Shown: positions 23,671 to 32,437 of the stretch, piece by piece
Layout of the letters: the number at the start of each line of letters is the position of its first letter
How positions within the stretch are numbered: position 1 is the stretch's first letter
Source: Bacillota bacterium
GTDB taxonomy: Bacteria; Bacillota; Clostridia; Acetivibrionales; DSM-1351
Direction of reading: 5' to 3'
Length of the DNA: 49,347 nt
Assembly: GCA_023460955.1 (NCBI GenBank)
Contig: JAEWOH010000032.1
Location: 1 to 49,347, forward strand
Notes under the pieces: model-generated
What the model saw: the letters and a program-made list of their open reading frames with translations, nothing else
What the model was told of the DNA's origin: nothing
Database searches by the model: none
Position numbers and translations under genes: made by a program

Positions 23671-26460
23671 TTATTCAACAACCTCTGAACATCTCTTACA
23701 AAGAGTAGGATGCTTTTCATCCTGACCTACAAATTCACTGTACATCCAGCACCTATCGCATTTTTCGCCGGGAGCCTGTTCTACAGCTACCTTTATACCC
23801 GGCATTTCTTCTCCACTTGCCAGCTCTGCAGGTGCCTCCTGAAGCTTTTTGAGCTCGGCTCCTGATACGATAAATATGGTTACCAGTTCTTCCTCAATGT
23901 TCTTAATGAAATCATAATCTGCTCCATCAGCATAAATCGTAACCTTAGCATTAAGGGAGTGTCCGATTGTCTTATTTGTTCTTGCTACTTCCAGAGCCTT
24001 TGATACGTCTGAACGCAAAGCGAGTATTTTATCCCATTTTTCTGCAAGTGCAGTATCAATATATTTTTCATTTATTTCAGGCCAGCTGTTAAGCTGAACA
24101 CTTTCGGTATCATCCTCGGCCCTGTGAGGCATGAACTGCCATATTTCCTCTGTTGTGAAGGCAAGTACCGGAGTAAGCATTCTGACAAGTGACTGCAGAA
24201 TTTCATACATAACCGTTTGCGCTGCTCTTCTTTCCTTTGAATCTGGCTTTGAAGTATAGAGTCTATCCTTTATAATATCCAGATAGAAGTTACTCATATC
24301 AACAACACAGAAATTGTGTATTGCATGGAACATCATATGGAATTCATAAGTGCTGTATGCTTCATTTACCTTCTTTATAAGGTTGGTCATCTTATATAGA
24401 GCCCATTTGTCAAGCTCGTTCATTTCATTGTAATCAACACTGTCAGTTTCAGGATTGAATCCGTTGATATTTCCGAGAATATATCTTGCTGTGTTTCTGA
24501 TTTTCCTGTAAACCTCAGAGAGCTGCTTCAATAAATCCTTTGAAATTTTAATATCAGTTGTATAGTCTGAGGAAGCAACCCAAAGTCTCAGTATATCCGC
24601 ACCATACTCTTTTATTACGTCAGCGGGGTCTATACCGTTACCCAGTGATTTTGACATCTTTCTCTTTTCTTCATCTATAACATAACCGTGGGTCAGAACC
24701 TTCTTGTAAGGTGCTCCCCCTCTGGTGGCAACTGATGTCAAAAGAGAAGACTGGAACCAACCGCGGTGCTGGTCGCTTCCTTCAAGGTAAAGGTCAGCAG
24801 GAGATGAGAGCTCGTCTCTTGTCTCCAGAACTGCAGCGTGGCTGGAACCGCTATCAAACCAAACATCCATAATATCTGTTTCTTTAGTGAATTCACCGTG
24901 ACCACAGGAACACTTTGTATTCTTCGGTAATATTTCTGAAGCGTCAAGGGCATACCATGCATTTGAACCCTTATCTCTGAACAGGTCTGCAACAGCCTTA
25001 ATGCTTTCATCTGTTATCAATTCCTTGCCGCAGTCCTTACAATAGAAGATCGGAATCGGAACACCCCAGATTCTCTGTCTGGAGATACACCAGTCTCCTC
25101 TGTCTCTGACCATGTTTGTGATTCTTTCCTGTCCCCATTCCGGAACCCATTTAACGGTTTTAATAGCTTCAAGCGCATCATCTCTGAAGCTGTCTATTGA
25201 AGCAAACCATTGTTCTGTAGCACGGAATATGATTGGCTCCTTACATCTCCAGCAATGTGGGTATTGGTGTGAAATTTTTTCCGATGCCAGAAGTCTTCCG
25301 TCCTGTGTAAGTCTTTCTATGATTGCAGCATTGGATTTTTTATAATACAGCCCGGCAAAAGGTCCGGCATCCTTTGTAAGATAACCCTTACTGTCAACAG
25401 GAACAACTGTAGGTATTTTATATTTCTGACAAACTATAAAGTCCTCGGCACCGTGTCCGGGAGCAGTGTGAACGCAACCTGTACCAGCTTCCAGAGTTAC
25501 ATGGTCTCCAACAATAACCAATGAATCTCTGTCAATGAAAGGATGCTTGCAAACCATTCCTTCAAGGTCCTTACCCTGGAATTTTGCTACTGCTTCATAT
25601 TCGGTAATTCCGGCTGACTTCATGGTATTTTCAACCAGTTCAGATGCAAGTACGTAGTACTCGTCATTAACCTTAACTACTGAATATTCAAAGTTTTCAT
25701 TCAGACATACTGCCAGGTTCGCCGGCAAGGTCCAGGTGGTTGTAGTCCATATAACAAAGTTAATCTTTTCCTTAGGAGCAATATCACTGAATAAGCCCTT
25801 ATCATCTTTTACCTGGAATTTTACATAGATTGATAGGGTTGTGTCATCGGCATATTCTATTTCAGCTTCAGCCAGTGCAGTTTCACAGTCGGGGCACCAG
25901 TATACCGGCTTCAGGCCCTTGTATATGTGGCCTTTTTTACACATTTCACCGAAAACTTCTACCTGCTTTGCTTCAAATTCCGGCTTAAGAGTAACATATG
26001 GGTGTTCCCAGTCAGCTCTTACTCCAAGGCGCTTAAATGCGTTTCTCTGAATATCCAGATACTTCATTGCAAACCCTTCGCAGGCTTCTCTGAATACAAC
26101 AGGTCCAACCTCGTGCCTTTTCAGACCCAGTTCCTTTATGGCTCTCTGTTCAATCGGAAGACCGTGAGTGTCCCAGCCAGGTACAAAAGGGGTGTAGTAG
26201 CCGGCCATGCTGTGGTATTTTACAACTATATCCTTAAGTATCTTGTTTAAGGAAGTACCAAGATGTATGCCTCCATTTGCATAAGGCGGACCATCATGCA
26301 AAATAAAGCTTGGCTTTCCTTTAGCTTTTTCAAGCTGCTTATGGTAAATGTCCATCTCTTCCCACTTTTGCAGGAATTCTGGTTCTCTTTGAGGCAGGTT
26401 TGCTCTCATGGGGAAATCTGTTTGTGGCAGATTAAGGGTCTTTCCGTAATCTTCTGACAT
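23671..26460 (-). CDS. ileS: Isoleucyl-tRNA synthetase
   Basis: 929 residues from the ATG at 26460 (GGAGG 8 nt upstream). The class I motifs are DGPPYANGGIHLGTSLNK (HIGH-type, here HLGT) and KRKMSKSLGNGIDP (KMSKS). The editing domain carries WTTTTWTLPANLA and TGCVHTAPGHGAEDF. The C-terminal zinc site is CDRCWMYS...CKRC. It charges tRNA-Ile. A T-box leader with an ATC specifier controls it. Confidence 0.99.
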   Translation of the reverse strand: MSEDYGKTLNLPQTDFPMRANLPQREPEFLQKWEEMDIYHKQLEKAKGKPSFILHDGPPYANGGIHLGTSLNKILKDIVVKYHSMAGYYTPFVPGWDTHGLPIEQRAIKELGLKRHEVGPVVFREACEGFAMKYLDIQRNAFKRLGVRADWEHPYVTLKPEFEAKQVEVFGEMCKKGHIYKGLKPVYWCPDCETALAEAEIEYADDTTLSIYVKFQVKDDKGLFSDIAPKEKINFVIWTTTTWTLPANLAVCLNENFEYSVVKVNDEYYVLASELVENTMKSAGITEYEAVAKFQGKDLEGMVCKHPFIDRDSLVIVGDHVTLEAGTGCVHTAPGHGAEDFIVCQKYKIPTVVPVDSKGYLTKDAGPFAGLYYKKSNAAIIERLTQDGRLLASEKISHQYPHCWRCKEPIIFRATEQWFASIDSFRDDALEAIKTVKWVPEWGQERITNMVRDRGDWCISRQRIWGVPIPIFYCKDCGKELITDESIKAVADLFRDKGSNAWYALDASEILPKNTKCSCGHGEFTKETDIMDVWFDSGSSHAAVLETRDELSSPADLYLEGSDQHRGWFQSSLLTSVATRGGAPYKKVLTHGYVIDEEKRKMSKSLGNGIDPADVIKEYGADILRLWVASSDYTTDIKISKDLLKQLSEVYRKIRNTARYILGNINGFNPETDSVDYNEMNELDKWALYKMTNLIKKVNEAYSTYEFHMMFHAIHNFCVVDMSNFYLDIIKDRLYTSKPDSKERRAAQTVMYEILQSLVRMLTPVLAFTTEEIWQFMPHRAEDDTESVQLNSWPEINEKYIDTALAEKWDKILALRSDVSKALEVARTNKTIGHSLNAKVTIYADGADYDFIKNIEEELVTIFIVSGAELKKLQEAPAELASGEEMPGIKVAVEQAPGEKCDRCWMYSEFVGQDEKHPTLCKRCSEVVE

Positions 26461-26560
26461 TCTAAATACCTCCATAATTTAATTATTCCATTTTTTAGTA
26501 ATAAATAGTTAGTTTTTGTGTTATTGTCTATATTACAAATTGCAGTCTACCTGAAATAAT

Positions 26561-26880
26561 AAAAAACCCCATTCCAAAAAGTTAAGATTAACTTTAAGGG
26601 ACGAGGTTGTTTTCGCGGTACCACCCAATTTACTTTGTCACATACAAAATTCGGACATATAATCAAAACGTGACAATAATCACTTCATTTATTAACGGCT
26701 CTTCACCGGCACACCCTACCTTGAATTTACTATTTGCGGCATTAATCGCCACATAAATAACAATTTCTTTTATATATTCAGGCTGCAACTCATGGATGAT
26801 TTTCAAAAGCTTGAACCTGTGAACTTCCACCAGCCGTTCACTCTCTGCGAGGCCAATTACTTTTTACTCTTTCCAGTCAT
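26561..26880 (-). promoter_or_regulatory. T-box leader of ileS, isoleucine specific
   Basis: The minus strand holds the AG-box-type element GCAGAGAG, a GCTGGTG loop, the specifier ATC (Ile, 26798-26800, in TGAAAATCATCC), and the T-box antiterminator core GGGTGGTACCGCG (26614-26626). A competing terminator with a run of six Ts ends at 26561. Uncharged tRNA-Ile would favour read-through. Confidence 0.95.
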
Positions 26881-26906
26881 CATATTTAAGTATTAAATTT
26901 CTTTTA

Positions 26907-26935
26907 ATGATACAACAACATTTTTTCCAAGTCAA
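26907..26935 (-). promoter_or_regulatory. Promoter of the ileS T-box transcript
   Basis: TTGACT (26930-26935) and TATCAT (26907-26912) with a 17-bp spacer on the minus strand. Confidence 0.75.
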
Positions 26936-27100
26936 GGTTAATACAATAAAATTATATACCGGTTTCTTAATCAACATAGAAAGCTTCATTTATTTTATTC
27001 AAGATAAAAAAGCAATCAAAACTATCAAACACACAACCTGATAATTTTGAATATCCTAGTAATAAGATTATTCACTAGATAGCGGTAAGTGTGACTTTTT

Positions 27101-27607
27101 ATGAATTGTAACTATCAGGATATTATTAATAAAATAAGAAATGGTGAATACAAGCTGCTTGGTTTTGGCTCCTGCAGATACGTTTTCGATATGAATAACG
27201 GTTATGTTGTAAAGGTCGCTAAAGATATCCGTGGTACAGAACAAAATATAAATGAGTATAATATATTTCAAAGCGGAAAGTCAGGCTTCTTTGCCGAGGT
27301 AGTCTATATATCCGAGAATAATCGCTTATTGGTAATGGTTAAGGCATTTAAAATAAAAAATATCAATACAGTCCTAAGATACTATAATTGCAGAAACATA
27401 AAGTCACTTGTAAGACTGGATAATTTTATTGATGACATTAACCAATTCGGCATAAGCCTTGGAGACATTGTAAGGGTTTCCAGCTGGGGAATGGTCGATA
27501 ATGTTCCCTTAATGATTGATTATGGTTTGACTCATCAAACATTTACTAAGTATTACGGACGCAATCTTTTACTCAGGAAACGTTACACTCCCATAAGGTA
27601 CTGGTAA
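27101..27607 (+). CDS. Mini protein-kinase-fold protein lacking an HRD loop
   Basis: 168 residues. It reads like a shortened kinase fold: LLGFGSCRYVFDM (glycine-rich loop), YVVKVAK (the ATP-binding Lys), GTEQNINEYNIF (helix-C Glu), RLLVMVKAF (hinge) and PLMIDYGLT (DYG in place of DFG, metal binding). The segment before it, GDIVRVSSWGMVDN, occupies the catalytic-loop place but has no HRD; aminoglycoside-kinase-like relatives use a D..NWG pattern here. The C-lobe is almost absent. Its start lacks a strong ribosome binding site. It may be a pseudokinase or a phage-type kinase remnant. The fold assignment is by eye. Confidence 0.7.
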   Translation: MNCNYQDIINKIRNGEYKLLGFGSCRYVFDMNNGYVVKVAKDIRGTEQNINEYNIFQSGKSGFFAEVVYISENNRLLVMVKAFKIKNINTVLRYYNCRNIKSLVRLDNFIDDINQFGISLGDIVRVSSWGMVDNVPLMIDYGLTHQTFTKYYGRNLLLRKRYTPIRYW

Positions 27608-27620
27608 AGAAGAATATGTT

Positions 27621-29033
27621 TTAAATCCCTTGCTGTAAACATTTTTCCAGAATTTCCATACCAGCTTTAATTTCCTCCATACTACAGGATGCAAAACTAA
27701 GTCTTAAGCCCCTATCCTTGTTTCTATTATCGTGCTCGTAAAATACGCCTGAGGGTATAATTACAAGCCTGTTTTTCCTGCATTGATAATAGACCCCTTC
27801 TGCCGATAGGTTTTTGGGCAGACAAATCCAGAAATAAAGTCCCCCGTTTGGCTTCCTGAAGGTTATACCGTACTTTTCCAGCTTTTCTAGCTGATTGAGC
27901 ATAAACTCATACTTACCTCTGTAAATTTCCTTCATATACTGAAGGTGCTCCTCCCACTTTCCTGTTCTGAAATATAAGTCCAGAGCTCTCTGAATAAGAC
28001 CTGAGGAGGATAGTTCACTGCTATGCTTAATTTTGGTGAAATCCTTTATCAAAAGCTCCGGAAGGCACATGCAGCCAAGTCTTAAGCCCGGCATAAGAAT
28101 TTTTGAAAAACTTTTTAAATAAATTACATACTCATTTTTATTATCCAGCTGCTTTAACGTAACAAGCTCATTATTATTAAAGCTCAGCTCCGACATGGTA
28201 TCATCTTCGACTATATAAATGTTATATTTTTTCGCAAGCTGAAGAAGACTTATAAGTTTCTCTTTGCTATAGCTTACGGTGGTAGGATTTTGACAATAAG
28301 TCATGATATAGATAAGCCTGGGTTTACAGATTCTTATTTTCTTTTCCAGATCAACCAGATCGATCCCGTCCTCCTCTAAATTAACTCCTACAACACGGGC
28401 ACCCCTTGATTTAAAAAGTGTAACTGCTCCGTCATAGGTGGGATTTTCTGTTATAACATAATCCCCCGGATTAAGCATTGTTTTAGCAATTAGATCTATT
28501 CCCTGCTGAGCACCTGAAACAATCAGCAATTTATCCTCAGCCTGTACCTCAATGCGGTATTTTTTATTCAAGTATTGAAGTATTGACATTCTAAGTGGCT
28601 TAAAGCCGTTACTTTCCTGATATCCAAAAGCAAAGCCCTTATCCCTTTCAAGTACCTCGTTTATACATTCTCTGAAAGTCTCTGTGGGAAAAATTGAAGG
28701 ATGCGGGGTTGCGCTTGCAAAATTTATTATATCTGCATCAATTGTCATGCCTAAGTCCCCGGAGGAAAGAGTATCCCCCTTTTGTATTTTTGTATTGGAA
28801 ACATAATAACCGCTGCCTTTTTTAGCCGTAATATATTTGTTGATTTCCAGCTGCTTATATGCGTTAACAACAGTTACATTGTTAATATTCAGACTTTCTG
28901 AAAGACTTCTGACAGTTGGCAGCTTTTCCCCCTGCCTTAACTCACCACTATTTATAAGCTGCTTTATATGCTCAAAAAGTTGAAGATACTTTGGCTGCTT
29001 GTCATTTTCTAATTGTATCGTTACAATATTCAT
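27621..29033 (-). CDS. pdxR: MocR/PdxR-family regulator: GntR winged helix fused to an aminotransferase fold
   Basis: 470 residues from the ATG at 29033 (GGGAGG 4 nt upstream). Residues about 8-75 form a GntR-type DNA-binding domain (PKYLQLFEHIKQLINSGELRQGEKLPTVRSLSESLNINNVTVVNAYKQLE). The rest is a fold-type I aminotransferase with NPTYDGAV, YCQNPTTVSY, EDDTMSELSF and the PLP-lysine segment VIYLKSFSKILMPGLRLG. It is divergent from pdxS-pdxT, the arrangement of PdxR in other Gram-positives, where it senses PLP and controls PLP synthesis. The symbol rests on this context. Confidence 0.88.
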   Translation of the reverse strand: MNIVTIQLENDKQPKYLQLFEHIKQLINSGELRQGEKLPTVRSLSESLNINNVTVVNAYKQLEINKYITAKKGSGYYVSNTKIQKGDTLSSGDLGMTIDADIINFASATPHPSIFPTETFRECINEVLERDKGFAFGYQESNGFKPLRMSILQYLNKKYRIEVQAEDKLLIVSGAQQGIDLIAKTMLNPGDYVITENPTYDGAVTLFKSRGARVVGVNLEEDGIDLVDLEKKIRICKPRLIYIMTYCQNPTTVSYSKEKLISLLQLAKKYNIYIVEDDTMSELSFNNNELVTLKQLDNKNEYVIYLKSFSKILMPGLRLGCMCLPELLIKDFTKIKHSSELSSSGLIQRALDLYFRTGKWEEHLQYMKEIYRGKYEFMLNQLEKLEKYGITFRKPNGGLYFWICLPKNLSAEGVYYQCRKNRLVIIPSGVFYEHDNRNKDRGLRLSFASCSMEEIKAGMEILEKCLQQGI

Positions 29034-29111
29034 TTTTCCTCCCAAATTGTTTTAAATATATTGACTTATGCATAACACTGTGTAAAAATAAACAAAATTT
29101 ATATGGTTTTC

Positions 29112-29139
29112 TTTTGAATTGTTTCGATACAATTCAAAA
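29112..29139. promoter_or_regulatory. Perfect inverted repeat between pdxR-like gene and pdxS, candidate operator
   Basis: An 11-bp arm (29112-29122), a 6-nt centre, and its exact complement (29129-29139). It overlaps a weak plus-strand promoter (-35-like TTTCGA at 29122-29127, TATAAA at 29145-29150, 17-bp spacer), so a bound regulator could act on pdxS transcription. The identity of the binder is inferred. Confidence 0.55.
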
Positions 29140-29192
29140 ATCATTATAAAAAGTATATCAAAAATAATATAAATGTAAAGGAGTTTTGAAGG

Positions 29193-30071
29193 ATGACTGA
29201 AAGATATGAATTGAACAAAAATCTTGCACAAATGTTAAAGGGCGGAGTAATCATGGACGTCGTTAATGCAAAGGAAGCTGAAATTGCACAGAAGGCCGGA
29301 GCCGTTGCAGTTATGGCTCTGGAAAGAGTGCCATCAGACATAAGAAAAATGGGCGGAGTAGCCAGAATGTCAGATCCAAAAATGATTAAGGAAATACAGA
29401 GTGCAGTTTCCATTCCTGTAATGGCTAAGGTGAGAATAGGACATTTTGTTGAAGCACAGGTCCTGGAAGCACTCTCTATTGATTACATAGATGAAAGTGA
29501 AGTTCTTACTCCGGCCGACGAAGATTTCCACATCGACAAGCATGCCTTCAAGGTTCCTTTTGTATGCGGCGCCAAAAACCTCGGGGAAGCCTTAAGAAGA
29601 ATCGGCGAAGGCGCCTCCATGATAAGAACCAAAGGTGAGGCCGGCACAGGCAACGTGGTGGAAGCTGTAAGGCACATGCGCACCGTTACCACCGAAATCA
29701 GGAAGGTTCAAAGTGCCTCAAAGCAGGAATTGATGACTATAGCAAAAGAGTTTGGCGCTCCTTATGATCTGGTACAGTACGTTCACGAAAACGGTAAGCT
29801 TCCTGTTATCAATTTTGCTGCCGGCGGTATAGCTACACCTGCTGACGCGGCTCTGATGATGCAGTTGGGCTGTGATGGAGTATTTGTTGGTTCGGGTATT
29901 TTCAAATCCTCCGATCCAGAGAAGAGAGCGCGCGCCATTGTAAAGGCAACTACTTATTTTAACGATCCTGCAATTATCGCCGAGGTTTCGGAAGAACTTG
30001 GTACAGCTATGGATTCTATAGATGTAAGAGAGCTATCCGGAAACAGCCTACTGGCTTCGAGGGGATGGTAA
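29193..30071 (+). CDS. pdxS: Pyridoxal 5'-phosphate synthase subunit PdxS
   Basis: 292 residues, standard length. The TIM-barrel sequence shows GGVIMDVVNAKEAEIAQKAGAVAVMALERVPSDIRKMGGVARMSDP, the ribose-phosphate Lys in VMAKVRIGHFVEAQ, the second Lys in KHAFKVPFVCGAKNLGEALRRIGEGASMIRTKGEAGTG, and a C-terminal VGSGIFKS phosphate loop. AAGGAG lies 9 nt before the start. It makes PLP from ribose 5-phosphate, glyceraldehyde 3-phosphate and ammonia supplied by PdxT, 185 bp downstream. Confidence 0.98.
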   Translation: MTERYELNKNLAQMLKGGVIMDVVNAKEAEIAQKAGAVAVMALERVPSDIRKMGGVARMSDPKMIKEIQSAVSIPVMAKVRIGHFVEAQVLEALSIDYIDESEVLTPADEDFHIDKHAFKVPFVCGAKNLGEALRRIGEGASMIRTKGEAGTGNVVEAVRHMRTVTTEIRKVQSASKQELMTIAKEFGAPYDLVQYVHENGKLPVINFAAGGIATPADAALMMQLGCDGVFVGSGIFKSSDPEKRARAIVKATTYFNDPAIIAEVSEELGTAMDSIDVRELSGNSLLASRGW

Positions 30072-30100
30072 AAAGTACTTTTGCTACGCAAAAGTACTTT
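30072..30100 (+). repeat. Perfect 13-bp hairpin just after pdxS
   Basis: 30072-30084 pairs exactly with 30088-30100 around a 3-nt loop. It directly follows the pdxS stop. No T-run follows, so it is not a classical terminator; it may define the mRNA 3' end or set the pdxS:pdxT ratio. Its right arm overlaps the first unit of the adjacent repeat. Confidence 0.7.
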
Positions 30101-30222
30101 GGAAAAACCCTGAGGTTTTTCAATCATATTTTATACGCGAAAGTTCTTTGGAAAAACCCTGAGGTTTTTCCTGTCATGATTTACACGCAAAAGTCATTTG
30201 GAAAAACCCAAGGTTTTTCATT
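30085..30222 (+). repeat. Three tandem imperfect repeats of about 50 bp between pdxS and pdxT
   Basis: Units begin at 30085, 30134 and 30184. Each contains a small hairpin with arms GAAAAACC and GGTTTTTC, so the transcript would carry three similar stem-loops. Units differ at several positions in the first half but keep the hairpin, including a paired loop change in unit three. Confidence 0.85.
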
Positions 30223-30256
30223 TTAAATAAATAATCTGTCACAGGAGGGAAGCTGC

Positions 30257-30832
30257 ATGAGAAAGATTATTGGAGTTCTCGGCTTGCAGGGCGCTGTACA
30301 GGAGCACCTTGACAAGCTGAATAAAATTGAGAATGTTGAAGCCTGTACAGTTAAATATAAAAATGATATAGGGCATATAGACGGACTTATTATTCCCGGG
30401 GGTGAGAGTACCGCAATCGGCAGGCTACTGGCGGATTTTGAGCTGACAGAGCCTCTCAGAAACAGGATTATTAACGGAATGCCGGTCTGGGGCACCTGCG
30501 CGGGCATGATTATTCTGGCAAAAAAGATAGTAAACGATGAAAGACGGCATCTTGAGGTAATGGATATTGAAGTTATGAGAAACGCCTACGGAAGGCAGTT
30601 GGATAGCTTTACTACCACAGTTGACCTCCCTGCTGTTTCACCTGATAAAATTCCACTTGTATTCATACGCGCACCATATGTGGTGGACGTTGCTCCACAG
30701 GTTCAGGTACTTCTGAAGCTTCAAAACCACATCGTCGCCTGCCGTCAGGGCAATATTCTGGCAACGTCCTTTCATCCCGAGCTGACAAACGACTTAAGTT
30801 TTCACAAATACTTTGCAGGTATGGTAGGCTAA
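30257..30832 (+). CDS. pdxT: Pyridoxal 5'-phosphate synthase glutaminase subunit PdxT
   Basis: 191 residues. Class I glutaminase features: IIPGGESTAIGRLL (oxyanion strand), the nucleophile C81 in VWGTCAGMI, and the His-Glu pair in ATSFHPELTND. AGGAGGG lies 7 nt before the ATG. It feeds ammonia to PdxS. Confidence 0.98.
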   Translation: MRKIIGVLGLQGAVQEHLDKLNKIENVEACTVKYKNDIGHIDGLIIPGGESTAIGRLLADFELTEPLRNRIINGMPVWGTCAGMIILAKKIVNDERRHLEVMDIEVMRNAYGRQLDSFTTTVDLPAVSPDKIPLVFIRAPYVVDVAPQVQVLLKLQNHIVACRQGNILATSFHPELTNDLSFHKYFAGMVG

Positions 30833-30844
30833 AGCAGTGAAAAA

Positions 30845-30872
30845 AAGGAAGTGGCAACCGTGCCACTTCCTT
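30845..30872 (-). terminator. Terminator of the rhomboid gene, probably also ending pdxT
   Basis: A perfect 12-bp stem with a 4-nt loop, 2 bp past the rhomboid stop, with seven Ts on the minus strand. It also lies 13 bp past pdxT on the plus strand, without a good T-run there. Confidence 0.88.
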
Positions 30873-30874
30873 AG

Positions 30875-32437
30875 CTATTTCAACACTTTATTAATTTCAG
30901 AAAGGAGTTGATTTATGACCTCTGTATTAGGAGATTGCAGTTCCTTGGCCTTTTCCAGATGATCACGGGCATTTTCATATTGTTCCTGAAAGAAGTAAAT
31001 GTATCCAAGCAAAAAGTGTCCGTCTGTAGGACTAACTTGTATTAACTGTTCAGCGTGACCTGCTCCTTCCTGATATTTCTTCTGGTTTACCTCAGCTTTA
31101 GTAAGGTTAAAGAGCACGTTGGTTCTGATATTTTTATCAGAAGGATCCATGTTCATAATCTCTTCTCCCAATTTTTCAGCCTGAGCCCATTCCCCTTTAG
31201 CATCTAAGGTTTGAAGCTTTTCAAGTTTTGTAACTATTCTGTTATTTGAATTGCTAAAACCATATACCAAGCCGGCTAAGGAAACAACTACAACCATTAT
31301 AAGAGAAATAACTTTGAGCAATTTATCCCGAGAGGTATTCTCCTTAGTCTGATAAACTGCACCGGTTGTCAGAAAACCGCCTGCCAGCCCACCTAAGTGA
31401 GCACTGTTATCGATCTGGCTGTTCATAAAACCGTAGCCAAGGTTAATTACAATAGTTGTTATCAGGTTTGCTCCAAAGCCGCTCTTTAGCAAGGATGGAC
31501 GCTTAATAGCAAAAAAGAGCATCGCGCCAATCAGACCAAAAATAGCACCCGAAGCACCAACAGCAGGTCTGATTGAAAATCCGAAGCTTACAATATTGCC
31601 AAGTATTCCTGCTATAAAGTAAATTAAAATGAACCTTCTACGGCCAAAGAGCCTCTCAACCTGTGAACCTACTATATATAACGAATAACAATTAACTGCA
31701 AGATGAACTTCATTTGCATGCAGAAACATTGGTGTGATAAACCTCCAATATTGTCCCTGCATTATCAGTGAATTAACTTTGGCACCAAAGGGTTCAAGAA
31801 GGCTGCCATAGTCCTGTCCGCTCCTGAAGGATAGTAGACGGATAATAAGCCAGACCAGTATATTCGAGGCTATAAGTATATATGTCAGCCATGTTTTATT
31901 AGCATGAATCTGTATTTCATAGTCCTTTCTGCGTTGTTCAATGAACCTGTTAATATCTTCAGCTGTAATATATTTCTTGTTAAAACCTTTTGAAAAGAAT
32001 CTTTTTACGGTACGTACAATATTCGCATCAAAGGACGGTACATTAAAGTGCTTTGATATGGTCTTTTTAGATATATCAATTGATAATGTTTTAAGGAATT
32101 TCTTCTCAGCAGGAAGGTCCAATTGTCCTTGTGAAATGATTTCAAGCTTTTCAGGGTCTTCTCCATTTTCAAACAGGAATAGTTTAAAAACCACAGCATT
32201 GCTGCCATTTATATTGCTGACAAATTCAGCGCCCGTTCTCATAGACTGATCTACCTGCTCAATACTTAAACTGTCTCCGTCTATTATCTCCAGAAGCACT
32301 GAGGTTCCATTGAATTCCTTTATAAGGCTTACGGTACCATTACTGATATTCAACGCTTCAGTCTCCGTACCAATAAAATTAAAATAACCTTTTTCAAAAA
32401 AATAACCTGCAAGTGATGTTATAAAACTATTTTTCAT
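30875..32437 (-). CDS. Rhomboid-family intramembrane serine protease with C-terminal TPR repeats
   Basis: 520 residues. The N-terminal 160 residues form a soluble domain of unknown type. The rhomboid core (about 180-385) has membrane segments with WRFITPMFLHANEVHLAVNCYSLYIVGSQVERLFGRRRF, the catalytic Ser in GASGAIFGLIGAM and the catalytic His in NSAHLGGLAGGF. About two or three TPR-like repeats fill 400-515. This three-part form resembles Bacillus YqgP (GluP). Its start lies inside the upstream methyltransferase gene (11-bp overlap), so the two are translated as a unit. Confidence 0.92.
   Translation of the reverse strand: MKNSFITSLAGYFFEKGYFNFIGTETEALNISNGTVSLIKEFNGTSVLLEIIDGDSLSIEQVDQSMRTGAEFVSNINGSNAVVFKLFLFENGEDPEKLEIISQGQLDLPAEKKFLKTLSIDISKKTISKHFNVPSFDANIVRTVKRFFSKGFNKKYITAEDINRFIEQRRKDYEIQIHANKTWLTYILIASNILVWLIIRLLSFRSGQDYGSLLEPFGAKVNSLIMQGQYWRFITPMFLHANEVHLAVNCYSLYIVGSQVERLFGRRRFILIYFIAGILGNIVSFGFSIRPAVGASGAIFGLIGAMLFFAIKRPSLLKSGFGANLITTIVINLGYGFMNSQIDNSAHLGGLAGGFLTTGAVYQTKENTSRDKLLKVISLIMVVVVSLAGLVYGFSNSNNRIVTKLEKLQTLDAKGEWAQAEKLGEEIMNMDPSDKNIRTNVLFNLTKAEVNQKKYQEGAGHAEQLIQVSPTDGHFLLGYIYFFQEQYENARDHLEKAKELQSPNTEVINQLLSEINKVLK

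Noticed and set aside
24738..25010. 90-codon frame inside ileS on the same strand
   Set aside because: It is a different frame of a fully conserved synthetase gene.
30085..30222. CRISPR array
   Set aside because: Only three imperfect units with near-identical, not unique, spacers and no cas genes nearby.
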